A DNA stretch of 11,843 nt from a bacterium (lineage in GTDB: Bacteria; RBG-13-66-14), in contig JAPLSK010000172.1 of assembly GCA_026398675.1 (NCBI GenBank), positions 1 through 11,843 on the forward strand, written 5' to 3'. Within the stretch, counting starts at the first letter, position 1. Every line of letters begins with the position of its first letter. Both the position numbers and the translations under genes were made by a program. Below the pieces are notes generated by a model that was not told the DNA's origin, searched no databases, and saw only the letters and a program-made list of their open reading frames with translations. This document shows positions 1-6,547 of this stretch, in pieces.

Positions 1-2567
1 GGCGAGACCATCCGGTCGTGCTTGGCTATTTCTTCTTTGTTGTTAAAATCAATTATATAGATGGGAAGTTTTTCTAGCGTTTCAATATCGGTTTGAGCCA
101 TTGCTCTACCGAGCTCTAGTGAAATTAGATGATAAAAATGATTCAAGAGTCTAGAATTAAATATACCAAGCAAATACCGTATATCATAACTGGAATCAAC
201 AAGGACTGCTGAATGGATGTTGTTCAAGTGGTAGAAGTTATTTAAGTCTAATGTTGCAGTAAGACTATCTCCAGTTTGACGGATTAAAATTTTGTCAGAT
301 TGAACAACATCTTTATCCCATCCACCAGACCAGAGGAATTTAGGATCTATATTGAGATAATTTCCAGCGTATTCTAATTGGTAGCGTCCAATTTCTCTTC
401 CAGAGATTAATCCTTGTTTCCAAGATGCACCTTTACTATTAGATGCAATAATACTTTTCTGGCCAATCTTTGAACGAACACCTGTATGAATGCTTATTAT
501 TCTTGAAGCAGGAACACCGGTGGTTTCAATTTTTTTAACAAATTTATATGAGCTTTCATTAAAGAATAGCCTAAATCTATTATAAACAACAGTTTCATAA
601 TAAGATTGCATGTATGAAAATTCAGGTGAAATTTTAGGTGGTGTTTCTACTAACCTAGCTTTAACTTGATTATTGTTTCTACGAGAATTTTCCTTTTCTC
701 TTTTTGCTACTATAATTGTAGGTAAACCTATAGTAGCCTTTGGCCAAAAATCAGAGTTATACATTGAGAAATCAAGTAAACAACATGTATTAAGTAGAAA
801 TCTCCGGAGCTTCGAGAAATATCTACCAATTAAGAAACTGTCAGGTAATATGAAACTAATATAACCACTCACATTAGCTATTTGTACAGCACGGTCTAGG
901 AAGAGAGCATAAGTGCTTAACTTATATTCCGCTGAATTCGGAAACGATGATCTGATGTAATTTTGAAAGGTATTATCAACCTTCTGTACTCCTCTTAGAC
1001 CAAAGCTAACATACGGCGGGTTGCCGATGACGTCGTCGAAGCCGCCCCGCTTCATTATCTCCGGCCAACCATTCGGCCCGTCCCAGTCGAAGGCGTTCAC
1101 CCTCCGCCGCACCGCGTCATCCTCGAACAGGTCCTTCTGGTCGCCGGAGTAGAAATCGCTCCCGATGAGCGAGTTCCCGCACCGGACGTTCCCGGAAAGA
1201 TCTGGCAGGAGCGCCACGTGCGACATGTCCATCTGCAGCGGGGCCTTCTCCAAAAGCCACAGGCAAAGCGATAGCTGCGTGACCTCGACGGCGTTGGCGT
1301 CTATGTCCACGCCGTGGAGATGCCGCAGAACGATGGTGCGGCGGTCCTCGTGGGTCAGCGGGCGGCCGTACTTGTCGGAGTACCAGCGTTCGAGCCAGCG
1401 CGCGGCGCCAATCAGGAAGGAGCCGGACCCGCAGGCGGGGTCGAGTATTTTAATTTTCGCGGCCTGGGAGGGCGACCGGCCCTCGAAGAGCGGGGAGAGG
1501 GTGTTTTCGACGATGTAGTCCACGATGTAGCGCGGGGTGTAGTAAACGCCGCCGGCCTTGCGCACCTCGGGCTTGGGCTCGATCTTCACCCGGCGGGCGG
1601 GGGTGATGCGCACCTGGGAGCCGAGGAACTTTTCGTAAGCCTTGCCGATGATTTCCACGGGCATGGCGGAGAAGTCGTACACGGCATCGGGGTCGGCCAG
1701 CTCCTTGACCACGGCGCGGATTTTGTCCGGCTCCAGGTGCAGCGCGTCCACGGGGTGGCGCTCGAAGAAGCGGCTGTTGTAAGTGGGTTGCAGCCGGGAG
1801 ACCAGATCGGAGAGGTGTTGCCCCGGGTCGTTGGCCTCGGCGATCTGGTAGAGCCACCCGCCGCGCTCGCCGTAGCCGCGGTCTTCCAGGATGCGCAGGA
1901 GGAGGAGGCGGTCGAGGACGCGCTGGGTGTATTCGGAGAGGTCCCAGTCGTGGGCCAGGCGCTCGTTCTTGACCAGGGCCTGGGCGATGAGCAGGCGATA
2001 GCTTTCGAGGTCCTTGAGGAAGGCCTCGTCGGGGGGCAGGGAGACTTTGGTGGTGGTGGCGTAGGCGCGGAGCTTGCCGTCCAGGACGGCCTGGCGGGAG
2101 AAGTAACCGGCCAGGGTATCCCATTTATCGGCGTATTCTTTATACGTGCAGCAGAGGTCGGGGATGCGGAAGCGGTTGGTCTCCTTGGACGGCTTGGTGG
2201 AGGTGTTGTAGACCTCCCACTCCTCGAAATCGGTGAGGACGCCGACGGAGACGGTTTCGAGGTTCCAGCCGTAGCGGAGGACCTGAAAGATGGCGCTTTT
2301 GTCCTGGGCGACCTTCACCTTGGGGGCCTTGGCCTCGATGACCACCGCCGGTTGCCCGCGATCGTCGTAGAGGATGTAGTCGGCCTTCTTCTTGCCGGAC
2401 TCGGTCTCCACCGGCGGCTCGACGCGGACGATGTTCGGGTCGGTGACGTCCCAGCCCAAATTGACCAGCATTACATCTATCAGGCTCTGGCGGGTCTGCG
2501 ACTCGTTGTTGGCGTACAGGCCGTAATTCTTCTCGAACTCCTCTTTTAATTCGTGGATGGTTTTCAA
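1..2567 (-). CDS. Type IIG-like restriction-modification enzyme (N-terminal nuclease plus N6-adenine methyltransferase), 3' end outside window
   Basis: I translated the minus strand by hand. One frame is open from a TTG at 2567-2565 to the left edge: 855 complete codons, no stop. GAGG sits 5-6 nt before the TTG, and the trkH stop is 11 nt upstream. Visible modules: residues 1-130 resemble the HsdR-N/type I-like nuclease domain, with a PD-(D/E)xK pattern of D63 and E78-A-K80 (VVIEAKAP). A helical region follows. The methyltransferase begins near GGVYYTP (339-345), has the S-adenosylmethionine motif DPACGSGSFL (376-385) and catalytic motif IV NPPYV (516-520). NPPY is the signature of N6-adenine methylation. 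The remaining residues should include the target-recognition domain. Single-chain enzymes of this kind both cut and methylate DNA in the cytoplasm. G+C falls abruptly from about 65% to about one third just after NPPY, near position 1013. Relatives are often about 1000 residues, so roughly 100-200 are probably missing. It could instead be a methylase with a degenerate nuclease; the recognition site cannot be read. Confidence 0.9.
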   Translation of the reverse strand, partial: MKTIHELKEEFEKNYGLYANNESQTRQSLIDVMLVNLGWDVTDPNIVRVEPPVETESGKKKADYILYDDRGQPAVVIEAKAPKVKVAQDKSAIFQVLRYGWNLETVSVGVLTDFEEWEVYNTSTKPSKETNRFRIPDLCCTYKEYADKWDTLAGYFSRQAVLDGKLRAYATTTKVSLPPDEAFLKDLESYRLLIAQALVKNERLAHDWDLSEYTQRVLDRLLLLRILEDRGYGERGGWLYQIAEANDPGQHLSDLVSRLQPTYNSRFFERHPVDALHLEPDKIRAVVKELADPDAVYDFSAMPVEIIGKAYEKFLGSQVRITPARRVKIEPKPEVRKAGGVYYTPRYIVDYIVENTLSPLFEGRSPSQAAKIKILDPACGSGSFLIGAARWLERWYSDKYGRPLTHEDRRTIVLRHLHGVDIDANAVEVTQLSLCLWLLEKAPLQMDMSHVALLPDLSGNVRCGNSLIGSDFYSGDQKDLFEDDAVRRRVNAFDWDGPNGWPEIMKRGGFDDVIGNPPYVSFGLRGVQKVDNTFQNYIRSSFPNSAEYKLSTYALFLDRAVQIANVSGYISFILPDSFLIGRYFSKLRRFLLNTCCLLDFSMYNSDFWPKATIGLPTIIVAKREKENSRRNNNQVKARLVETPPKISPEFSYMQSYYETVVYNRFRLFFNESSYKFVKKIETTGVPASRIISIHTGVRSKIGQKSIIASNSKGASWKQGLISGREIGRYQLEYAGNYLNIDPKFLWSGGWDKDVVQSDKILIRQTGDSLTATLDLNNFYHLNNIHSAVLVDSSYDIRYLLGIFNSRLLNHFYHLISLELGRAMAQTDIETLEKLPIYIIDFNNKEEIAKHDRMVS

Positions 2568-2578
2568 TTCCGCCTCAA

Positions 2579-4378
2579 TTACCCGATACCAATCCGACCC
2601 TCGGGGTAGGAGTAGTGGGCTTCGCCGCGCTTCTTGCCGATAGCCAGGCCCAAGGACAGCGGACCCACGCGACCGGCGAACATCAACAGGATTATCACGA
2701 TTCGCCCGGCGTAGGATAAATCCCCGGTTATCCCCGCGGAGAGGCCGACGGTGCCCCAGGCGGAGACCGTCTCGAAGAGTATGTCCAGCGGCGGCTGGTC
2801 CTCCAAAAGCAGCAGGATGAAAAAGCCCGTGACAACGAAGGCGAGACCGCCCACCAGGACGGTCAGCGCCTGCTTGATCACCCCGGAGGGAATCTCGCGC
2901 TTGAAGACCTCGACGCGACTCTTGCCGCGCAGGTTGGCCCAGAAATTAAGGATGATGACGGCGAAGGTGCTGGTCTTGATGCCGCCGCCGGTGGAGCCGG
3001 GGCTGGCGCCGATGAACATCAGCACTACCATGACGAAGAGCGTCCCCGAGCGCAGGGCGTCGGTGGGGATGGTGTTGAACCCGGCGGTTCGGGTGGTGAC
3101 CGACTGGAAGTATCCGGCCGCGATTTTTTCGCCCACGCCAAGGCCCTGCATGGAGTTCGACCACTCCAGGGGCGTGATGGCGATCCAGCCGACGAGAATC
3201 AAGATTGCGGTGACGGCAAGGACGAGCTTGGTTTGCAGGTTGAGGCGGCTCTGGGGCTGGCCTTTCTTGTGCCGTCGGCGCAGGCTGGTCAGGTTCATCA
3301 ACACGACGAAGCCCAGGCCGCCCAGGATGATGAGGGAGGAGATGATCATCGAAGTGCCGACTGAGGAGACGTGGGGCTCCAAGTTGTCGGCGTTCAAGGA
3401 GAATCCGGCGTTGCAGAAGGCGGCGATGGAGTGGAAGGCCGAGGAGAAGAGGAGCTGGCTCTGGTCGGTGTACTTGGGCTCCCAGGTCTTGTACAGAAGG
3501 CCGAATCCGAGGAGCTCGATCAGGAGGGTGGCCAGTAACATGTACACGAGGAGTCGTCGGACGGTGGATAGGGCGTCGGCCTCGTAGGCATGGGAGTATA
3601 GGGCAATCTCCTTACGGGCCAGCCGGATGCCCAGGATGGTGGAGAAGAAGGCGGTGAAGCTCATCAGGCCCAGGCCGCCGATCTGAATGAGCCCCATTAT
3701 CACGGACTGGCCGAAGCGGGTGAAGTAGCTCCCGGTGTCCACCACGGTCAGGCCCGTGACGCAGGTGGCGCTGGTGGCGGTGAAGAGGGCGTCTATGGGG
3801 TGGATCTGGCCGGATACCGTGGCGCGGGGGAGCGACAACAGGAGGGTGCCCACCCCGATCACCGCGAGGAAGGTCAATAGGATGGAGCGGACCGGCCGCT
3901 GGGCGAGGGCGACCAGGGTGCGGTTGCCGCGGATGAAGCGGATGATGAGGTTGGCGGCGATGAAGAGCTGGCCGCCCAGTAAGCTCTCGGGGGTTCCGGT
4001 ATCGCCGCCGCTCCAGACGCTGGGGATGTCTCCACCGGACTGGGGCGAGCTGACGAGGAGGTAGACGACGTAAACCGCCACCACGATGAGCTCGGCCAGG
4101 TGCTCCTTGATCCAGGTCAGCCTCTGGTGCGTGAACAGGAGCTGGGCCAGGGGCATGAGGCAGAAGATGAGGATGATGAGCGCCTGGGCGATGTGGACGA
4201 TCTGGCGGAGGAAGTCGGAGGGGAAGAAGCCGTACTCGACGATGAAGCTGGCGATGGCGACGACGGCGCAGGTGAGGAAGATCCAGCGCAATAGCCGATC
4301 CACCCTGGCCCGCAGAGCGGGCGTGAAGGTGAATTTCTGCTGAATCAGCTCCCGGACCGATTCTTCCTGTCGAGGCAT
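2579..4378 (-). CDS. trkH: TrkH/KtrB-family potassium uptake membrane subunit, N-terminally extended
   Basis: This 599-residue integral membrane protein is the ion-conducting subunit of a Trk/Ktr potassium uptake system. All four selectivity-filter loops are visible: ATCVTGL (204-210), FCNAGF (321-326), TTRTAGF (428-434) and GTVGLS (542-547). Each keeps its glycine (G209, G325, G433, G545), as in KtrB. The glycine-rich gating loop GASPGSTGGGIKTSTF is at 457-472, and the C-terminus (GPLSLGLAIGKK then YPEGRIGIG) is typical of the family. Residues 1 to about 165 add three or four hydrophobic segments (about 31-51, 60-82, 93-110, 134-150) not present in the roughly 450-residue KtrB core. These systems normally need a cytoplasmic RCK partner (TrkA/KtrA); none lies in the window. 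The ATG at 4378 has no clear Shine-Dalgarno, but a promoter lies about 26 nt upstream of it. The symbol could equally be ktrB. Confidence 0.93.
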   Translation of the reverse strand: MPRQEESVRELIQQKFTFTPALRARVDRLLRWIFLTCAVVAIASFIVEYGFFPSDFLRQIVHIAQALIILIFCLMPLAQLLFTHQRLTWIKEHLAELIVVAVYVVYLLVSSPQSGGDIPSVWSGGDTGTPESLLGGQLFIAANLIIRFIRGNRTLVALAQRPVRSILLTFLAVIGVGTLLLSLPRATVSGQIHPIDALFTATSATCVTGLTVVDTGSYFTRFGQSVIMGLIQIGGLGLMSFTAFFSTILGIRLARKEIALYSHAYEADALSTVRRLLVYMLLATLLIELLGFGLLYKTWEPKYTDQSQLLFSSAFHSIAAFCNAGFSLNADNLEPHVSSVGTSMIISSLIILGGLGFVVLMNLTSLRRRHKKGQPQSRLNLQTKLVLAVTAILILVGWIAITPLEWSNSMQGLGVGEKIAAGYFQSVTTRTAGFNTIPTDALRSGTLFVMVVLMFIGASPGSTGGGIKTSTFAVIILNFWANLRGKSRVEVFKREIPSGVIKQALTVLVGGLAFVVTGFFILLLLEDQPPLDILFETVSAWGTVGLSAGITGDLSYAGRIVIILLMFAGRVGPLSLGLAIGKKRGEAHYSYPEGRIGIG

Positions 4379-4410
4379 GGGAATGGCTGGGTGTCGGTCG
4401 TGACCCTCGC

Positions 4411-4440
4411 ATTGTACCCCAGCCGTGCCTCCCCCGGCAA
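4411..4440 (-). promoter_or_regulatory. Sigma-70-like promoter of the trkH gene
   Basis: On the minus strand, -35 TTGCCG (4440-4435; 4 of 6 consensus) and -10 TACAAT (4416-4411; 5 of 6) are separated by 18 bp. Transcription would begin near 4404, leaving a leader of about 26 nt before the trkH ATG. The restriction-modification gene follows trkH after 11 nt with no terminator, so it is probably carried on the same transcript. Confidence 0.6.
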
Positions 4441-4475
4441 GGAGGGGGTTCCCGGACCGAGCGGGGAATGCACGA

Positions 4476-4496
4476 AGGGCGGGAGTGACCCGCCCT
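4476..4496 (-). terminator. Hairpin terminator after the DUF2341-lectin gene
   Basis: A perfect 8-bp inverted repeat (AGGGCGGG / CCCGCCCT) with a 5-nt loop lies 24 nt beyond the stop codon of the gene ending at 4520. On the minus strand the tail is only weakly T-rich (TTCGTGCATT). The opposite strand reads CTTTGTTT, so it may act in both directions. It separates that gene from the trkH promoter. Confidence 0.55.
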
Positions 4497-4519
4497 CTTT
4501 GTTTCCGGAAAGTTCGGGG

Positions 4520-5704
4520 CTACTGGAAGAGCGCCTTGATCTGGCCGAAGGAGGTCTCGATGATCGTCACATCCGGGCTTTCCTCGTCTCCGACCATGCT
4601 GTACGGCATCGGATTGGTCCATTTGCGTAAAAGCACGTTGTCTATAATATGGTCATTGGTGAGGTCGCCGGTGGAGGCGCAGAATCCCAGCCCCCCGTGG
4701 TCCCCGTCACCGTCCGGGGTGTTGAAGGTGTGCTCATAGAAGAGGATGTCGGAGTCCAGTTTCAGGGTGAGCTTTCCCCCGAGTCTGACGAGCTCCACAT
4801 GGTGCCATATCCGGTCGCACACCCGGTCGTCCTCGATGGTCGTGAGGCGGTTGTCGGTGCTGTCCTCGATGAGGGCCACGTGCCGCCTGTTGGAGTCACC
4901 TTCGCCGGGGTGGGCGTCGAACTCGATGCCGTAGCCCGGGATTGCGTCCCCGTCCGCGGTGGTGAAGCCGAGGCCGCGGCCGCACGAGGGGGTGCCGTCG
5001 GCGTAGGGCGCCTCATCCTTGTAAAACATGGCGCAGAAGCCCTCGGCACCCGTTCCGCCTCCCACGAGGTAATCGAAGGTGAGGACCCACCCGTTGAGCC
5101 GGGTCATGTCGAGGTCGGCGAAAATGGCCGTCCCCAGGTCGCACTCCTGCCGGGTGAGGTAGAAGACCTCGTCCGCCGGGTCCCAGCATCCCTCGAGGTA
5201 GCTCTCCCCGGCGTGGCGGTAAACGCTCCAGCCGCCGGAGCGTGTCGGGTCGTCGTCGAAGGGCTCGTAGAGCTCGGCATACCCATCAACGTTGCTCTCC
5301 GATGACGCGTCGTGGTTGCCGTAGTATATGTAGATGTTTGTGGCGTTGGGGATCTCCGGCACCCGGATCCAGAACTCGGCGGAGGATGACTGCTTGAGGT
5401 CTTCGATCCAGTACAGGAGCGGATTGCCGTCCATATCGGTGAAGCGGATGTCGTCGAAGTCCGTCTGCATGCTGCCTCGGTACACCACGGTCAACGGGAT
5501 GGGGAAATTAATGAGGAGCTCGTTGCTGTAATGGTTGTCTATGAAGACCCGCGCACGGTGGTTCCAGGCGTCGTCCCACCACGGATCCCCCCTGGGCCGG
5601 GGAGTGACGCTCTCGAAGGCCGCATCGGAGCCTGAGTTGATGGTCATCGCGCCTGCCGAGAAGCAGATGAAGAGCAGAAAGCAGCCGATTGCCCGCGTAA
5701 ACAT
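4520..5704 (-). CDS. Secreted DUF2341 plus L-type-lectin/LamG-like protein
   Basis: 394 residues from ATG 5704-5702, chosen because GAGG (5715-5712) lies 7 nt upstream and a signal peptide starts there. The frame stays open upstream to 6085, but that part is low-complexity non-coding sequence. Residues 1-20 (FTRAIGCFLLFICFSAGA core) form a signal peptide. Residues about 42-130 match DUF2341: WWDDAWNHR at the start, DDIRFTDMDGNPL in the middle, YIYYGN at the end. Residues about 150-362 look like a concanavalin-A-type beta-sandwich, with GYGIEFDAHPGE, IWHHVELVRLGGKLTL and HIIDNVLLRKW as strand-like elements. There is no membrane anchor. The protein ends in a short tail, SPDVTIIETSFGQIKALFQ. A role in binding extracellular glycan or at the cell surface is inferred from the fold only; no catalytic residues are recognised. 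It is transcribed alone, with a terminator at 4476-4496. Confidence 0.85.
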   Translation of the reverse strand: MFTRAIGCFLLFICFSAGAMTINSGSDAAFESVTPRPRGDPWWDDAWNHRARVFIDNHYSNELLINFPIPLTVVYRGSMQTDFDDIRFTDMDGNPLLYWIEDLKQSSSAEFWIRVPEIPNATNIYIYYGNHDASSESNVDGYAELYEPFDDDPTRSGGWSVYRHAGESYLEGCWDPADEVFYLTRQECDLGTAIFADLDMTRLNGWVLTFDYLVGGGTGAEGFCAMFYKDEAPYADGTPSCGRGLGFTTADGDAIPGYGIEFDAHPGEGDSNRRHVALIEDSTDNRLTTIEDDRVCDRIWHHVELVRLGGKLTLKLDSDILFYEHTFNTPDGDGDHGGLGFCASTGDLTNDHIIDNVLLRKWTNPMPYSMVGDEESPDVTIIETSFGQIKALFQ

Positions 5705-6097
5705 GACTGTACCTCGCAGATTAGGGGTTCCCAAGGGAAGGGTCGGGAATGCCGGTGTTTCATCGGAGTCGGGTAATCGTTTCGGTGATGTCACCCTAAT
5801 CCACTCATTCATACGGAAAAAGCAAGGACCGTGCCCTAAACGCGCGCGGCGCGGACGCGGGCGTGGCTGGAATCCGTTAATTGAGGATTGGTCGAAAGGG
5901 GCCGGCGGGCTCCAGTTTGCCGCAGCAGATTGCGGTTGGATGTGAGAATGGCTCACCGCATCTCGACGTCGCGACGGCCCGCCGGGTCGTCCGCCGCGCG
6001 CCGGATTGGGGGACGGGGACTCCGTGCGTTCGCCTTCTTTTATCCTTGTCCCGGGCTCGGATGACGTAGGGGCGGTTGTCCACACCCGTCGTGAGCT
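5705..6097. other. Gene-free stretch upstream of the DUF2341-lectin gene
   Basis: The part next to 5704 should be the leader and promoter of the lectin gene, but I see no convincing -35/-10 pair. The rest is GC-rich, with open frames on both strands that show no family signature, no ribosome site and low-complexity composition (Arg, Pro, Ser). A 13-base segment GACGTAGGGGCGG at 6063-6075 also begins the palindromic unit at 6259, so it looks like a decayed copy of that repeat. No RNA gene is recognised. Confidence 0.5.
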
Positions 6098-6163
6098 TAA
6101 ATGTAGGGCGGGGATTCCTATCCCCGCCGTTCCACCCCTCTCCCTCGCCCGTAGGCGAGTTCC
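6098..6163. repeat. 66-bp palindromic intergenic repeat, copy 1
   Basis: This stretch recurs at 6332-6397 (offset 234) with a single difference, C at 6146 versus A at 6380. It contains a perfect hairpin, GGCGGGGAT (6107-6115) with loop TCCT and ATCCCCGCC (6120-6128), followed by a C-rich arm and GCCCGTAGGCGAGTTCC. It is non-coding and resembles REP-like dispersed elements in organisation: short, GC-rich, palindromic and intergenic. Confidence 0.85.
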
Positions 6164-6169
6164 ACCCCC

Positions 6170-6200
6170 CTCCCTAGCCCTCCCCCCAGAGGGGGGAGGG
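6170..6200. repeat. 31-bp C-tract/G-tract hairpin repeat, copy 1
   Basis: Inverted repeat with a perfect 10-bp stem, CCCTCCCCCC (6178-6187) and GGGGGGAGGG (6191-6200), loop AGA, preceded by CTCCCTAG. A copy at 6430-6460 differs only in the loop (AAA). Neither is followed by a T-tract, so this is not a standard terminator. Confidence 0.8.
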
Positions 6201-6260
6201 AGATTGCGGCAGCCCTCACCCCCGACCCGTCGGCGCGCCGCTCCCGCAGGGAGAGGGAGA

Positions 6261-6315
6261 CGTAGGGGCGGGTGTCTCGCCCGCCCGCGGGCGACCGTGG
6301 ACGGTCGCCCCTACG
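6261..6315. repeat. Compound palindromic unit with alternative hairpins
   Basis: The outer arms CGTAGGGGCG (6261-6270) and CGCCCCTACG (6306-6315) are perfect 10-bp complements. Inside lie two competing hairpins: GGGCGGG (6266-6272) with CCCGCCC (6280-6286), and GCGACCGT (6291-6298), GG loop, ACGGTCGC (6301-6308). The outer arms overlap both inner stems, so one long stem and two tandem stems are mutually exclusive. Its first bases are echoed at 6063-6075. Confidence 0.75.
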
Positions 6316-6331
6316 GGGCATTGCACGGTTC

Positions 6332-6397
6332 TAAATGTAGGGCGGGGATTCCTATCCCCGCCGTTCCACCCCTCTCCCTAGCCCGTAGGCGAGTTCC
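6332..6397. repeat. 66-bp palindromic intergenic repeat, copy 2
   Basis: Near-identical to 6098-6163 (65 of 66 bases). Its hairpin arms are GGCGGGGAT at 6341-6349 and ATCCCCGCC at 6354-6362. It is followed directly by a run of 11 G at 6398-6408, where copy 1 instead continues into the C-tract hairpin. Confidence 0.85.
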
Positions 6398-6408
6398 GGG
6401 GGGGGGGG
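6398..6408. repeat. 11-base G homopolymer
   Basis: Eleven consecutive G interrupt the repeat cluster between GTTCC and CCCGTAGGCGA. They lie outside any gene. Such a run is prone to slippage in the cell and to base-calling or assembly error. Confidence 0.9.
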
Positions 6409-6429
6409 CCCGTAGGCGAACCCGCCCCT

Positions 6430-6460
6430 CTCCCTAGCCCTCCCCCCAAAGGGGGGAGGG
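6430..6460. repeat. 31-bp C-tract/G-tract hairpin repeat, copy 2
   Basis: Same 10-bp stem as the copy at 6170-6200: CCCTCCCCCC at 6438-6447, loop AAA, GGGGGGAGGG at 6451-6460. The module CCCCTCTCCCTAGCCC that precedes it (6425-6440) also occurs inside the 66-bp repeat at 6369-6384, so the cluster is a mosaic of shared modules. Confidence 0.8.
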
Positions 6461-6495
6461 GACAGGCAGCCTTCGCTCCGGCCCGGAATCGGTAC

Positions 6496-6519
6496 AAAAA
6501 AAACGGGCCCGCGGGCCCG
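6496..6519 (-). terminator. Rho-independent terminator of the 9383-6548 gene pair
   Basis: On the minus strand, CGGGCC / GGCCCG closes a hairpin with loop CGCG (6519-6504), immediately followed by eight T (6503-6496). It lies 28 nt past the TGA at 6548-6550. This is the clearest intrinsic terminator in the window. Confidence 0.85.
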
Positions 6520-6547
6520 CTCGAATTCATTCCTATTGCCCGGGGAA

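Noticed and set aside
673..864. Plus-strand 63-residue open frame in the AT-rich segment
   Set aside because: It is antisense to the continuous restriction-modification frame and has no ribosome site or family signature.
1314..2549. Long plus-strand open frame (411 residues) across the restriction-modification gene
   Set aside because: It is antisense to a frame with clear nuclease and methyltransferase motifs. Its product is Gly/Val/Leu/Asp-rich without any family signature, as expected from a GC-rich complement.
5705..6085. Upstream extension of the DUF2341-lectin gene to an ATG at 6085
   Set aside because: The added 127 residues are Arg/Pro/Ser-rich without homology, and they would bury the signal peptide that begins at 5704, where a GAGG ribosome site is present.
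6006..6437. Small open frames across the repeat cluster on both strands
   Set aside because: They translate palindromic repeats (products rich in Pro, Arg and Gly) and lack ribosome sites. Such frames arise wherever these GC-rich repeats occur.
6098..6460. CRISPR array
   Set aside because: Only two copies of each unit exist, the spacing is unequal, the repeats are far longer than usual for one of the units, and there are no cas genes nearby.
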